DNA of 41,132 nucleotides, taken from NCBI GenBank assembly GCA_023807065.1, contig JAJJLU010000456.1:1-41132 (forward strand). The letters are read 5' to 3'. This stretch comes from Isotricha intestinalis (taxonomy: Eukaryota > Ciliophora > Litostomatea > Vestibuliferida > Isotrichidae). This document shows positions 1 through 9,650 of the stretch, in pieces; the stretch's first letter is position 1, and every line of letters starts with the position of its first letter. The notes beneath the pieces are model-generated. The model was given only the letters and a program-made list of their open reading frames with translations. It had not been told where the DNA came from and searched no databases. The translations under genes were made by a program, and so were the position numbers.

Positions 1-6
1 CCCCAA
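1..6. repeat. Possible remnant of the left telomere (CCCCAA)
   Basis: The first six bases, CCCCAA, match one unit of the C-strand of the right-end telomere (CCCCAAT) and then diverge (CGG). They are in the orientation expected for the left end of a linear chromosome. Six bases alone are weak evidence, but the first gene starts only about 210 bases away, much as the last gene lies close to the right telomere. Confidence 0.4.
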
Positions 7-218
7 CGGTTTATGTTATAAATTATGGTAGATTCATTAATTATTGTAATTATATAACAATAAAAAATTATAAAAAATCAAGATTAAAAATTTCCAAAAT
101 ACAATTTAATTTATACCTTAAAAATATTAAAAATTTAAAATAATATAAATATAACAGAATTAATCAAACCTAAAATCAAGATAAATAATTAATTTAATAT
201 TTAAAAAAATTAATTTTT

Positions 219-1019
219 ATGAAAAACGAAATAAATATAGATCAATCAGAAAGTTATTTTTATCCAATAATGATAGAAGAAGAAATGCCGATTGTTCTTT
301 CTTCGAAATTAAATAAAAAATATTATAATTTAGAATTAATTTATAACAGTTTTTACCCTAAAAATAGTATATCAATAGCAAAAGAAAAATCAAAAGAAGA
401 AAGGGATAATAAAGCAATAAATGATGATTCATTTGTATATGGAGAAATTGTATAATATAAATAAATAATAATTATATTTTTAATTTAGACTTTTCGTTCA
501 ATTGCATATATATATGAATATATTAAAAAACAATTTGGAAATTCAATTATAGAAGGAAATTTTTTTGATTTAGGTTCAGGAAGTGGAAAAGGAGTTTTAG
601 CTTTTTCTCTTATAAGAAAATTTAATTTATGTATTGGAATAGAATTTTTAGAAAATTTAACAAAATTATCAATAGATATGAAACATAAATATGATAATAA
701 AATAAAAACAATATTTGAAGAAAATAATACTTTATTTAATGAATTAAATGAACCAAATGAAATTGAATTTTTTAATGGTGATTTTTTAAAATTTAATTGG
801 AAAGATGCTTCAATATTATTAATGAATTCAACTTGTTTTACTCAAGATTTAGTAGATAAAATTACTATGAAAGCTGAAAGAGAATGTAAATCAGGTGCAA
901 TTATTATATCTTTCACTAAAAAATTATGGGATTTAGGAAAAAATTGGGAATGTAAACCCGGTTTTAAAAGAGTTATGAGTTGGGGGATTGCTACTGTTTA
1001 TATTCATAGAAGAAAATAA
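219..1019 (+). CDS. DOT1-like SAM-dependent methyltransferase (two exons)
   Basis: Joining 219-449 to 489-1019 across a 39-nt intron gives a 253-residue class I methyltransferase. The join makes the DOT1-type order: YGEI (about residues 74-77), then FRSI; the SAM-binding loop DLGSGSGKG (104-112); GIEF (127-130), the acidic end of strand 2; GDF (174-176); and an MNST motif (189-192) where DOT1 has its NN(F) motif. DOT1 enzymes methylate histone H3 Lys79 on nucleosomes. This protein is little more than the catalytic core, so histone specificity is an inference and a small non-histone DOT1-fold methyltransferase is possible. Without the intron the reading frame stops at codon 79 and the SAM motif is lost. 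It is the first gene after the left end. Confidence 0.78.
450..488 (+). other. Intron, 39 nt, in the DOT1-like gene
   Basis: It begins GTATAATATAAA and ends TTTTTAATTTAG, is phase 0 and contains in-frame TAA. Removing it joins YGEI directly to the conserved TFRSI segment and the SAM-binding loop. Confidence 0.85.
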
Positions 1020-1263
1020 AAATTTTTCAAATATTTTATTAAATTTTATTGTATTTATTCAATTTTTTTTTTTTTTGTTATATTTTTTTTTCATAATGAA
1101 TCAATTTATGTGTTTATACTTTTGTTTTCAATATTTGATATTTGGGAAATATTTTTTTTTAAAGTTTATATTTAATATTTTTTTTAAATATAATTAATTT
1201 ATTATTACCCATTTTAAATTAACTCAACTTTTATTAAATAAAATAATTTTTATTCAGTGAATT

Positions 1264-2829
1264 TTAATTTTCTTCTTCTTCTTCCTCTTCTTCTTCATTA
1301 ACTTCTTCTTTTTTATTTTCTTCAATTTTTGTTTCTTCCTCTTTTTTTTTTTCCTCTTCTTCTTCTTCTTCTTCTTCAATTTCTTCTTCTTCTTTTTCTT
1401 CTTCTTTTTCTATTTTTTCTTTTTTTTCTTCTTCTTCTTTTTCTAATCCTTCTTTTTTTTCTTCTTCTCTTTTTTCTTCTTCTGTTTCTAATTCTTCTTT
1501 TTTTTCTTCTTCTATTTCTAATACTTCTTTTTTTTCTTCTTCTTTTTTTTCTTCTCTTTTTTCTTCTTCTTTTTTTTCCTCTTCTTCTTCTTCTTCTTCT
1601 TCTTCAATTTCTTCTTCTTCGATTTTTTGTTCTTTTTTTGCATCTTCTTCTTTTTCTTCTTTTTTTTCTTCTTCTTTTTTTTCTTCTTCTTTTTCTTCTT
1701 CTTCTTCTTCTTTTTCTTCTTTTTTTTCTTCTTCTTTTTTTTCTTCTTCTTCTTCTTTTTCTTCTTCTTCTTTTTCCTCTTCTTCTTCTTCTTCTTCACT
1801 TTCTGAAATTTCATCTGGAATTTCAATGCCTTTTTGACAAAAACCAATAATATTATAATAATTACTATCTTTCCATTGAACAAAAGGAAATCTTTCATCA
1901 CAAAAGAAATTTCCATCAACAAATAATTGACAATAATATTTTTTACTTTGAATATCATCATAATTAATATATAAAGCAAACATTTTTCTAATAGGACATA
2001 TATGGAAATTATATTCTTTAAATGATATTAATTTTCTATCAACTAGAATTTTAATATGAACATTTTTTGCATAATAAGGAAATAAAAGAATATATTTATC
2101 TCTTTCATAATCAATTATTTTTAAAACTTTTTCTCTAAATTTTTTACGGAACCAATATCTTTGAATTAATAAAACTTTTTCTGATCTTTGTTTTAATATT
2201 TCATTTAAAAATATTTGGTTTTTAATTCTAAGTTTTACTTCATAAGTATATAATAAATCTTTTAATTTTTCTAATTTATCTTTCCTATAATTTAAAATAA
2301 AATTTGTAAAAAAATTAATTTTAAAATCTCTTTTATAAGCAAATTTTTTATAAATTGTTTGAATTTTTAATAAACCTCTTAAACAATTTCTAATCATTAT
2401 ACTATAAATTAAACGAACAAATTTTATTCTTTTTAAAAAACATCTAATATGTTTTTGAATGAATAAAACTTTTTTTTTATATTCATCATTTATAGTTTTA
2501 ATTTCAAATTTTTTAAATCTTTGTAAATCTCTTACATTCTTCATATTAAATTCAATTATATTTTCATTAGTTTTAAGAGATTTTTTTTCTAAAGGTTCTA
2601 AATTATTTCCATCTTCTTTATTTATATCTTTTTTTTCTTCATCATTTTTTTTTGGAATATAAGGAATAAAATGACAAAGATATTTATATAATGGATTTTC
2701 CTTATGAATCATATTTATTGTTTGATATGATGTAACTATATTAATAAAATTTAAAAAATCCATTTTTTTCATTTTTATTGATACTGTATCTTTGAAATTT
2801 TTCGGATGATATATTTCATTTTGGTCCAT
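1264..2829 (-). CDS. IQ-motif protein with Glu/Lys-rich tail
   Basis: 521 residues from the ATG at 2829. Three IQ-like calmodulin-binding helices are visible: VLFIQKHIRCFLKR (about 121-134), KIQTIYKKFAYKR (155-167) and VLLIQRYWFRKKF (219-231). A conserved-looking non-repetitive segment with aromatic and cysteine residues follows (about 240-340). The last 180 residues are almost pure Glu and Lys, encoded by GAA/AAA runs. I do not recognise the family; calmodulin or myosin-light-chain binding is inferred from the IQ motifs. The start is 66 bases from the divergent VHS gene, so the two probably share a promoter. Long open frames opposite and beside the tail (poly-Leu/Phe, poly-Lys) are artefacts of the triplet repeat. 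Confidence 0.75.
   Translation of the reverse strand: MDQNEIYHPKNFKDTVSIKMKKMDFLNFINIVTSYQTINMIHKENPLYKYLCHFIPYIPKKNDEEKKDINKEDGNNLEPLEKKSLKTNENIIEFNMKNVRDLQRFKKFEIKTINDEYKKKVLFIQKHIRCFLKRIKFVRLIYSIMIRNCLRGLLKIQTIYKKFAYKRDFKINFFTNFILNYRKDKLEKLKDLLYTYEVKLRIKNQIFLNEILKQRSEKVLLIQRYWFRKKFREKVLKIIDYERDKYILLFPYYAKNVHIKILVDRKLISFKEYNFHICPIRKMFALYINYDDIQSKKYYCQLFVDGNFFCDERFPFVQWKDSNYYNIIGFCQKGIEIPDEISESEEEEEEEEKEEEEKEEEEEKKEEEKKEEKEEEEEEKEEEKKEEEKKEEKEEDAKKEQKIEEEEIEEEEEEEEEEKKEEEKREEKKEEEKKEVLEIEEEKKEELETEEEKREEEKKEGLEKEEEEKKEKIEKEEEKEEEEIEEEEEEEEEKKKEEETKIEENKKEEVNEEEEEEEEEN
1265..1800 (-). repeat. GAA-rich purine tract (about 535 bp)
   Basis: On the minus strand the sequence is nearly all purine, built of GAA, GAG and AAA triplets with few interruptions. 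It encodes the acidic/basic tail of the IQ protein. Long polypurine-polypyrimidine tracts can form triplex DNA and vary in length. Confidence 0.85.
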
Positions 2830-2895
2830 TTATATTTATTTAATTAATTTCATATAATATTAAAAAATCAATATCTTTATTATTGAGTAAATAAA
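2830..2895. promoter_or_regulatory. Shared divergent promoter region, 66 bp
   Basis: This short AT-rich gap separates the starts of the IQ-motif gene (minus) and the VHS-GAT gene (plus). Both promoters and 5' leaders must fit in it or overlap the neighbour. I see no distinct motif. Confidence 0.5.
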
Positions 2896-4068
2896 ATGGA
2901 TGACTCTGAACCAATTTCCGTATTAATAAATTTATTCTCAGAATATGGAATCAATAAATCTACTTGGAAGTCTTTTTATTCAATTATTCAAAATTCAAAA
3001 GATAATTTAATTTTAATTAAATATATTAATAATATTCTTGTATCACAACCAAATAATGAATTTACTCCTGATGTAATTGATTTTATTATAGATTTTGGAA
3101 ATAATGATACAATAAAATTAATTGCTTCAAATGATTTTTTAATTGCTTTAATTAATTTATTACAAATAGATATGAATGTTGATGTTCAAATTCAAATGAA
3201 AGTTATCATTTTAATTCAAAAATGGGCAATTAAATTTCAAAATTCTAATTTTAAATCTTTTAATGAATGCTATCAATACTTAATTAATAATGGTATTGTT
3301 TTTCCTCCAAAAGAACAAACAATCGATACTTATAATAAATATATTAATCCAAAAGATTTAGTAAATTATGATAATTTAAATATTAATGAGTATCAAAATA
3401 ATAATTATGATCCTTTTAATATTGATGATTTAAATCCAATTATCAAAATGAAAAGTTATGATCAACAAATACCAATGGAAAAAGTATATAAAGCATTTAG
3501 TATTAATAATGATTTAGAATTATTTGTAATAAATAAAAATAAACCATCAAATTCAGATGAAATGAATAAAATATTAATGATAAAAGAGAAATGGTGTGAA
3601 AAAATAAAAAATACTAATAATATTTTGGATAAGGAAAAAGATCCTCAAAATTTAGAACTTCAAGCTTCTATGAATGAATTAATTCAAGCATTAGATTTAA
3701 TATTATCTTTAATAAAAAAATATGATAAGTTCCGAGATATTCATGATATTTTAATTCAAATTAGAAATGATATTGAAATGACAATATATAGATATAATTT
3801 ATTAGAAAGTTATCAAAAGGTAATTCCTTTTTATAGTGCTTTTGATGGTAATAAACAAAGATATGATCAAATTTATCATAAAAATAATCAAAAGAAAACA
3901 AATAATAATATTTTGAATAATTTTAAAAATGGAATCTTTTCTATGGGACGTAAATTCAATGATTTTGTTAATAATGCTTTTAAATCTAAAGAAGATTCTA
4001 AAAATAATAACAGTTATACTGCTAATAATTATATGAAGAATAATAATTTATTTAATCCTGATAAATAA
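2896..4068 (+). CDS. VHS-GAT domain adaptor, TOM1/ESCRT-0-like
   Basis: 390 residues. Residues 1-140 look like a VHS domain: a helical solenoid with a conserved-type end, QKWAIKF (108-114), then a Tyr-containing helix and NGIVFPPK (132-139), as in the W-A-x-x-F...Y-x-x-L...G-V-x-F-P end of TOM1, HRS and GGA VHS domains. At about 255-305 a three-helix stretch (NELIQALDLILSLI...) resembles a GAT domain. The tail is Asn/Lys-rich and disordered. Such proteins bind ubiquitinated cargo and clathrin or ESCRT partners on endosomes, and TOM1-like VHS-GAT proteins are thought to be the ancestral ESCRT-0. No FYVE or GAE/ear domain is visible. The VHS call is fairly secure and GAT less so. Confidence 0.7.
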   Translation: MDDSEPISVLINLFSEYGINKSTWKSFYSIIQNSKDNLILIKYINNILVSQPNNEFTPDVIDFIIDFGNNDTIKLIASNDFLIALINLLQIDMNVDVQIQMKVIILIQKWAIKFQNSNFKSFNECYQYLINNGIVFPPKEQTIDTYNKYINPKDLVNYDNLNINEYQNNNYDPFNIDDLNPIIKMKSYDQQIPMEKVYKAFSINNDLELFVINKNKPSNSDEMNKILMIKEKWCEKIKNTNNILDKEKDPQNLELQASMNELIQALDLILSLIKKYDKFRDIHDILIQIRNDIEMTIYRYNLLESYQKVIPFYSAFDGNKQRYDQIYHKNNQKKTNNNILNNFKNGIFSMGRKFNDFVNNAFKSKEDSKNNNSYTANNYMKNNNLFNPDK

Positions 4069-4662
4069 AAATAATAATTGACACTAATTAAAATTTAAGA
4101 AAATTAAATAATTAGATTTAATTACTTAATTATAATTAGATTATATTTTCTTAATCATATTCTTTTTAGGGAAATTTAAATATTATTTTTCTTTCCAATA
4201 ATTGAAATCATGATAAAGCTTTAAAATTTTATTTATTACAACTTTTAAAATATATAAAGAGAAAAATTATTAGAAGATAATAGTTGAGTTTCAAAATTTT
4301 TATTGGATTTTTCTTTTTTGATGTTTCGATGAAATAGTTTTCAAAGGTAAAGTTTGAAAAATATTTTTTTAAATTATAAAGGAAAAAATCCATTATTTTT
4401 TTTCTTCTGAACACTAAATTAAGTAGAAGAATATATTTTCTTTTTTTCTCACTTTTCAATTATTAGATTTCAGATTCAAGTAATTGATCTTTTTCATCTC
4501 TAAAACATACATTTTAAATAAACTAAATTCTTTCTTGAGATTTTCTGACATGAATAATTTTTATCGAAGGAAATTTTTTTTAATTGATTAATTTAAAAAG
4601 CTTAAAAATAAATTAAATTATATAAACAAATATAAAATAATATAAGTTAAAAATTTAAAAAA
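4069..4662. other. Intergenic, convergent genes, no feature recognised
   Basis: This 594-bp AT-rich stretch lies between the ends of the VHS-GAT gene (plus) and the PUS7 gene (minus). It holds a 76-codon minus frame (4229-4459) of low-complexity Lys/Phe/Ile composition that I do not call as a gene. I see no tRNA or repeat. Confidence 0.5.
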
Positions 4663-6588
4663 TTATTTATCAACATTACTTTTAATATCAGCAGATAAAT
4701 TAGCTTGATAATTTCCAGCAGAAGAATGTTTAGTAATTTCTCTAAAAAGCATAGTTGCATAAGTAGATTGAGGTAATTGAAAAATAATTCTAGCAGAAGT
4801 AAACTTATTTCCTTTAGGATTAGGTTGTTCTTCAATATTATAATAAGGTGTTTGTAAATCTTCATCTGGATTATCATGATGAAGTATATCATATGTTACT
4901 TCTTTTAAAGGTTTTTCTATTACTTTTCTATAATATCCAGTTGAATTAAAATGTACTGTTTGATATTCAAAATCTTTAAATGTTAAATCATCTTTTTTTA
5001 ATAATTCTTCAATATAATTTTTTACTTCATTTTTAGGATAATATATTTCATACCCTACAATTGGTAAAACTAAATCAAAAAATGTATATTTATTTATATT
5101 TTCTTCAGTTATATAATCAAAATTATTTTCAAAAATATTACTTAATTTTTCTTCTTTTATATTATTATTATTTTCTTCTTCTTCTCCACAATCATAATCT
5201 TCTTCTTGGTTTTTTTCTTCATATAAAGATTCATGTTTTTTAACAATATCACCAATAATTAATTTTTTTCCAAATTTTTCAATTCTATATGAAACACTTA
5301 AATTCCAAATATAACTTTGATAAGCATGAGGATATAAAACTTGTAATTGTTTATTCAAACCTTTAATAGCATTTTGAAAAGAATTTTTCCCAGATTTATG
5401 ATAATTAAAAAGTAATTTATATTCAGTAGAATATTTAGGTATTATTTTTAATAAATCTTGTATAATTTTCATTTGAGAATCTTTATCATTTAAAGAAAAA
5501 ATTTCTTTATCAATATCATTACTTAAATTTAATTGTTTCATACCATCAAAAACACATTCTGAATTTAATATATTTAAAAAAGCATCTTTCCATAATTTTT
5601 TAATAATTAATTTTCCAATACAATGTGTAGGAATATTATTAACTCCAAATCTTTGCATTCCAAAATAATTAATAAATCCATTTTCATTTAAGCTTTTTAT
5701 TATTTTTGGAAAATTAATTTCAAAATCTTTATCTTCAATAAATCTTAAAGCCACACAAAATTGATTTCCTTTAAGTAAACCTAATCTTAATTCTTTATCA
5801 CTAAAAGAAAAATTACCTAATTCAATATTTTTATTAAAATTTTTTGAATTTACCATTCCAGTAATTTCATTAGGTAAAGTATTATAACAAGATAATTTTT
5901 GAGTTGTAATTCCTCTTTTATCTTTATTTCCAGCAAATTTAATTATTTTTGGATTTCTATGTAACATTCTCGAAATATAATTTATTGCTCCTACTGTATC
6001 TATATTTCTTTTTAACATTGAAAAATATAATATTGTTTTTGTTTTATCTGGAAATACTTTTCTTCTTTTATAAAATGATTGTTTTGTTATATATGATATT
6101 TTAATTGATTTATTTTTTGTGTTTTTATCTATTAAAGTTTCACTATCTAAAAAAGGGAAATTTTCTCTTATTGTTTCATGGAATTTTTTTCTTATTTCTT
6201 TATCTTCTATATATGGGATTTCTAAAGTATCATCTTTTGTATTTAATTTATTTATGTAATTTGCTATGAAATCAAATAATTTTTCTCTTTTATTTTCATC
6301 AGGAATTAATTCTGGAAATTTTGCTTTTATAATTTCATCAGCTTTTTCTTCTGTTAACTCTTCTTTTTTATCTTTATTTATTTCATTAATTAATTCATTA
6401 TTTTGAATTGATTCTGTGTCTTTTATCCAAACTACTTTTCCATTCATATCAATTTCATTCACTATAAAATCACTATATCTATGTTTTAATACACATTTAA
6501 AACCTTTATTTGAATTATCCATAAATTGAGTTATTCCTACATCTTCTTCTGTTAATTTATTAAATTTTTCTAATTTCTCTTTTTCCAT
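4663..6588 (-). CDS. PUS7: tRNA pseudouridine synthase, TruD/PUS7 family
   Basis: 641 residues from the ATG at 6588. TruD hallmarks appear in order: motif I-like RYSDFIVNEID (37-47); the catalytic loop AGNKDKRGITTQ (219-230) with Asp223 as the predicted nucleophile; INYFGMQRFG (306-315); a helix PHAYQSYIWN; and a C-terminal YATMLFREI. PUS7 makes pseudouridine at tRNA position 13 and in some mRNAs and snRNAs in eukaryotes. An extra N-terminal segment (about 60-160) precedes the catalytic core, as in eukaryotic PUS7, and an acidic Asn/Glu insert lies near residue 470. All motifs are intact, so the enzyme should be active. Confidence 0.92.
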   Translation of the reverse strand: MEKEKLEKFNKLTEEDVGITQFMDNSNKGFKCVLKHRYSDFIVNEIDMNGKVVWIKDTESIQNNELINEINKDKKEELTEEKADEIIKAKFPELIPDENKREKLFDFIANYINKLNTKDDTLEIPYIEDKEIRKKFHETIRENFPFLDSETLIDKNTKNKSIKISYITKQSFYKRRKVFPDKTKTILYFSMLKRNIDTVGAINYISRMLHRNPKIIKFAGNKDKRGITTQKLSCYNTLPNEITGMVNSKNFNKNIELGNFSFSDKELRLGLLKGNQFCVALRFIEDKDFEINFPKIIKSLNENGFINYFGMQRFGVNNIPTHCIGKLIIKKLWKDAFLNILNSECVFDGMKQLNLSNDIDKEIFSLNDKDSQMKIIQDLLKIIPKYSTEYKLLFNYHKSGKNSFQNAIKGLNKQLQVLYPHAYQSYIWNLSVSYRIEKFGKKLIIGDIVKKHESLYEEKNQEEDYDCGEEEENNNNIKEEKLSNIFENNFDYITEENINKYTFFDLVLPIVGYEIYYPKNEVKNYIEELLKKDDLTFKDFEYQTVHFNSTGYYRKVIEKPLKEVTYDILHHDNPDEDLQTPYYNIEEQPNPKGNKFTSARIIFQLPQSTYATMLFREITKHSSAGNYQANLSADIKSNVDK

Positions 6589-6680
6589 TAAATAAAAAAT
6601 AAATTTAAAAAAAAATAAAAAAACTAATAATTTCTATCAACAAATAAACAAGCAAAATAATAAAAAGTCAAAAAAAATGA

Positions 6681-6692
6681 CAAAAAAAACCG
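6681..6692 (-). terminator. CGGTTTTTTTTG element downstream of the kelch gene
   Basis: On the minus strand this reads CGGTTTTTTTTG, 67 nt after the kelch stop codon. The identical 12-mer follows the GLTP gene, and close variants follow the next two minus-strand genes. A role in 3'-end formation is only a guess from position. Confidence 0.35.
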
Positions 6693-6759
6693 AATTTAAA
6701 AAATTAAATTTTTATCAAAAAAAAACAATAATTTTCCTCCATAAAATATTATAAATAGA

Positions 6760-8411
6760 TTACTGAGGTTGTGGTTGTTGATTATTATCTTCTTTAACTT
6801 CTTCTTTAGTATCAAAAATGAATAAATCATTAAAAGGGAATTTATTTCTATCTCCTCCAAAAACTACTAATTTATTTCCTTCAAAAAGAACACAACTTTG
6901 TCCATCTCTAGGTTCAGGAACACTTCCAATAATAAAAACACTATCTTTATCAACCATAGCTTTTTCATTATCTTTTAATTGTTCTAAAGCATCTTTTAAT
7001 TTATCACCAACAGAAGTATAAACTAAAGCTTTTTTCATTGTCATTACATTTGGTCTTTGTAAAACTTGTTCACTATATTTACTTTCTTTTTCAGTAAAAC
7101 TATTATTTAATTTTTTTTTCTGCTCATTTTCCTTATTATTTTTCTTTTTAGGTAATTTTGATTTTTTCAAAGCAAAAGGAAGAGGATTGTTCTTTGATCA
7201 ACTTCTCTTTTTGTTAACCAATGAAAAGGTTTTTTTAATTTATCTGAATCACTTGCTTTTCCTCTTAATTCTTCTTCTGAAAATTGTTCTATTAATGTAT
7301 CATGTATTATTTCATATTTTGGTGTTGATGTATCTAATTTCCATAATTCATTACTTTCTTTTATTAAACCTAATTTTCCTCCAAATATATATATTGTTCC
7401 ATTTATATTTATCATTGTTTGACCACTTCTTCCTTCTGGTCTATCTATTTTTTCTTTTTCTTCTTCTTTTTTCTCCTCTTCTTTATTTTCATCTTCTTTA
7501 TTTTCATCTTCTTTATTTTCATCATCTTTATTTTCTTCTTTTTTTTCTTCTTCGTTTTCTTTTTTTTCTTCTTCTTCCTTTTCATCTTCATCACCAAATT
7601 TAATTTGAGTCCAAGTATTACTTCCTAAATTAAAAGACCAAACATCATTGAAATAATAATTGTCAGGTCCATAGCCTCCATAAATAATTAAATTATCACC
7701 TTGAATTTCTGCAGAATGGTCAGCTCTTCCTTTTGGCATTTTATCTTCTTCTAAGTTTTCTGTTAAATTCTTAATTTCTCCACTTTCTAAATTAATACAA
7801 TAAACATGTTTATTAAAATCTCTTCCACAATTTCCTCCATAAACATAAGCACAACCATTATATAAATTTGCAGTATGGGATTCTAATTTAGGAAAAGTAT
7901 TTTCATCAGGTTCAATAGGATCTAACAATGAATTACTTTTAACTTTAAATTTTAAAACAGTATTAATAGATCTTAATTCTTCATTTTGACCTCCAATAAT
8001 ATAATAAATTCCTTTATAATAAACACCAGCATGATAAGCAATTTTAATCATATTTTCCACTTCAATTTTTTCCCATTCAGGATAATTAGAAGTTAATTTA
8101 ATTCTATAAATATCACTTTGTTTCCTTTCAGTAATGTCTACTCCTCCAACAATGTAAAGATACTTCTTCCTGTAGATGAAGGATGTATGACAAGAACGAC
8201 GCTTAGGAGGATTGCGAGCATGGATACGTGTCCATTGACCTACTACCTCCATTGGGAAGTCAGATCTTGTTAAGGGCTCAACTGTAGTTTGGGAGAGTGT
8301 CGCTTTTATTGGTTCTTCCTTGTTTTCTGTATCTGATTTCTCCTCTTCCTCTTCTCCCATATCTTCTGGAGGATTGTTTTCAACATTCTCTTCTTTTTTT
8401 TCTTCTGACAT
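6760..8411 (-). CDS. Kelch-repeat protein, frame interrupted once near 7184
   Basis: Two frames form one gene: 8411 to about 7185 (about 409 codons from the ATG), then a second frame to 6760. The first ends in out-of-frame sequence and TGA at 7167. The second has no ATG and carries the last kelch repeat, ending in VFGGDRNKFPFNDLFIFD. One extra base in the GG at 7184-7185 (CC in the sense strand) restores a smooth frame of about 550 residues. Six kelch blades are visible, each with a GG doublet and a later aromatic: YIVGG, YIIGG, YVYGG, IIYGG, YIFGG, VVFGG. That makes one likely beta-propeller, with an acidic DENKE-repeat loop between blades 4 and 5. No BTB or other domain is seen. A sequencing or assembly error is the simplest explanation; a real mutation is possible. 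The function is unknown (protein scaffold). Confidence 0.8.
7485..7545 (-). repeat. 15-bp tandem repeat in the kelch gene
   Basis: About four units of a 15-base repeat (plus strand TTCTTTATTTTCATC) encode DENKE-type pentapeptides in the acidic loop between kelch blades. The surrounding 7440-7600 is a longer degenerate Glu/Lys/Asp triplet tract. Confidence 0.75.
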
Positions 8412-8582
8412 TTTTTTTTTTCTTTTTTTTTAGTTTTTTTTAATTTTTTATTCGGTTTTTGAAGGGGGTTTCAAAAAAATATTTATTTTTTTTTAAATGT
8501 TTATTTTTTTTTCACACATGTTTTAAAAATAATGATAATTTAAAATAAAGTTATCTATAATGAAAAAAAAATAAATAAAACA
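8412..8582. promoter_or_regulatory. Divergent promoter region, 171 bp
   Basis: The region separates the starts of the kelch (minus) and PB1-FW (plus) genes. It is made of T and A homopolymer runs broken by a short G-rich piece, CGGTTTTTGAAGGGGGTTTC, at about 8452-8471. That piece stands out in so AT-rich a context and could be a regulatory site (inference). Confidence 0.4.
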
Positions 8583-9650
8583 ATGTCAAAGATTATTAAA
8601 TTAAAATGTGAAGTTAATTCTCAGATTGAATACCCTTCTGATTACAATACTTTAGTAAATAAAATACAAACTCTTTTTGATATAAATAATCCAAAATTAA
8701 TATTTATATTTAAGAATAATAATGGAGAAGATGTAATTAAAGAAATAGGGAATGAAGAAGATTATCAAGAATATAAAAAATTATATGAAAATTCAAATAG
8801 TTCAATAGAAATTAAAATAAAAAAGATAATTTCTAATGAAATAATAAAAAAAATTAATAATGAAGGGAAAAACAAAATTAATGAATTAAAAAACATTACC
8901 GAGAATCAAAGCAAAAAAATAAAAAATTTTGAATATGAATTAAAAAAAATAGAAGAACTTCAAACTCAAGTTCAATTTTTAACAAAACAATTATTTAAAA
9001 TTAATAAAGCATTAGATTCCAAAAAAGAAAAAAAGAATGAAAATAATTATTTGATTTATAATCATTCAAATACATTAAATGAAAGAAAAAAAAAAGAAGA
9101 AGAAGAAAAAATTCAAAATAGAGAAATAATTGATAATAAAAATACAATTACAAAAAAAAATGAAGAAATCGAAGAAAAAAAAGAAGAAAAAAAAGAAATA
9201 GAAAATAAAAGAAGAGAAGATAATATTAAAAATCCTAATTCTGTATTAAATCCAACATTTAATTCAATGGACAAAAAACAAAATATTTCATTTAAATTTA
9301 TTAAAAGTAAAGATATAGTGATTGATGAATCAATAATTAAACAAAATAAAACAATACATCATAAAATTAAAGTTCTTAAAAATGGTATAGGTAATTACAA
9401 TTTGCCTGAATATACATTTATAAGATGTATTAATAATGATTCAGATATATATTTTTATCATTCAAATGAAATAGAAATTGAAGTAGATGATAATCAAAAT
9501 ACATTCATTTATTTTAAAGTAATTATTTTATTTAAAAATTATTCAACAATTAAAGAAGGAAGATATACTTTAAGCTATCAATTAATGAGTGATTTCTCTG
9601 ATATAAATGCACATGAAATAGGTTATTTAATTGTAAGGGTTACAAAATAA
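8583..9650 (+). CDS. PB1 - coiled coil - FW-like domain protein (NBR1-like)
   Basis: 355 residues. Residues 3-80 fit a PB1 domain: a Lys-containing first strand (KIIKLKCEV), then a strand with FKNNNGEDVIKEIGNEEDYQEY, which resembles the acidic OPCA motif of a type I/II PB1. A charged coiled coil spans about 90-215 and is rich in Glu/Lys. The last 115 residues form a beta-rich domain ending EGRYTLSYQLMSDF...IGYLIVRV, which resembles the FW (NBR1 central) Ig-like fold, where a G-x-Y...L strand and a final I-x-V strand are typical. PB1 plus FW is the core of NBR1, the ancestral selective-autophagy receptor. The ZZ finger and UBA domain of NBR1 are not seen, so an autophagy role is tentative. Confidence 0.55.
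   Translation: MSKIIKLKCEVNSQIEYPSDYNTLVNKIQTLFDINNPKLIFIFKNNNGEDVIKEIGNEEDYQEYKKLYENSNSSIEIKIKKIISNEIIKKINNEGKNKINELKNITENQSKKIKNFEYELKKIEELQTQVQFLTKQLFKINKALDSKKEKKNENNYLIYNHSNTLNERKKKEEEEKIQNREIIDNKNTITKKNEEIEEKKEEKKEIENKRREDNIKNPNSVLNPTFNSMDKKQNISFKFIKSKDIVIDESIIKQNKTIHHKIKVLKNGIGNYNLPEYTFIRCINNDSDIYFYHSNEIEIEVDDNQNTFIYFKVIILFKNYSTIKEGRYTLSYQLMSDFSDINAHEIGYLIVRVTK

Noticed and set aside
1329..1850. 173-codon plus-strand open frame of Leu/Phe, and a 153-codon poly-Lys minus frame at 1518-1979
   Set aside because: Both are shadows of the GAA triplet tract in the IQ-motif gene, with no composition beyond the repeat.
4229..4459. 76-codon minus-strand frame in the VHS/PUS7 gap
   Set aside because: Low-complexity Lys/Phe/Ile/Leu, no homology recognised, and no splice links to neighbours.
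7167..7260. Intron joining the two kelch frames
   Set aside because: There is no convincing GT...AG pair between the last good codon and the second frame. The spacing fits a single missing base better.
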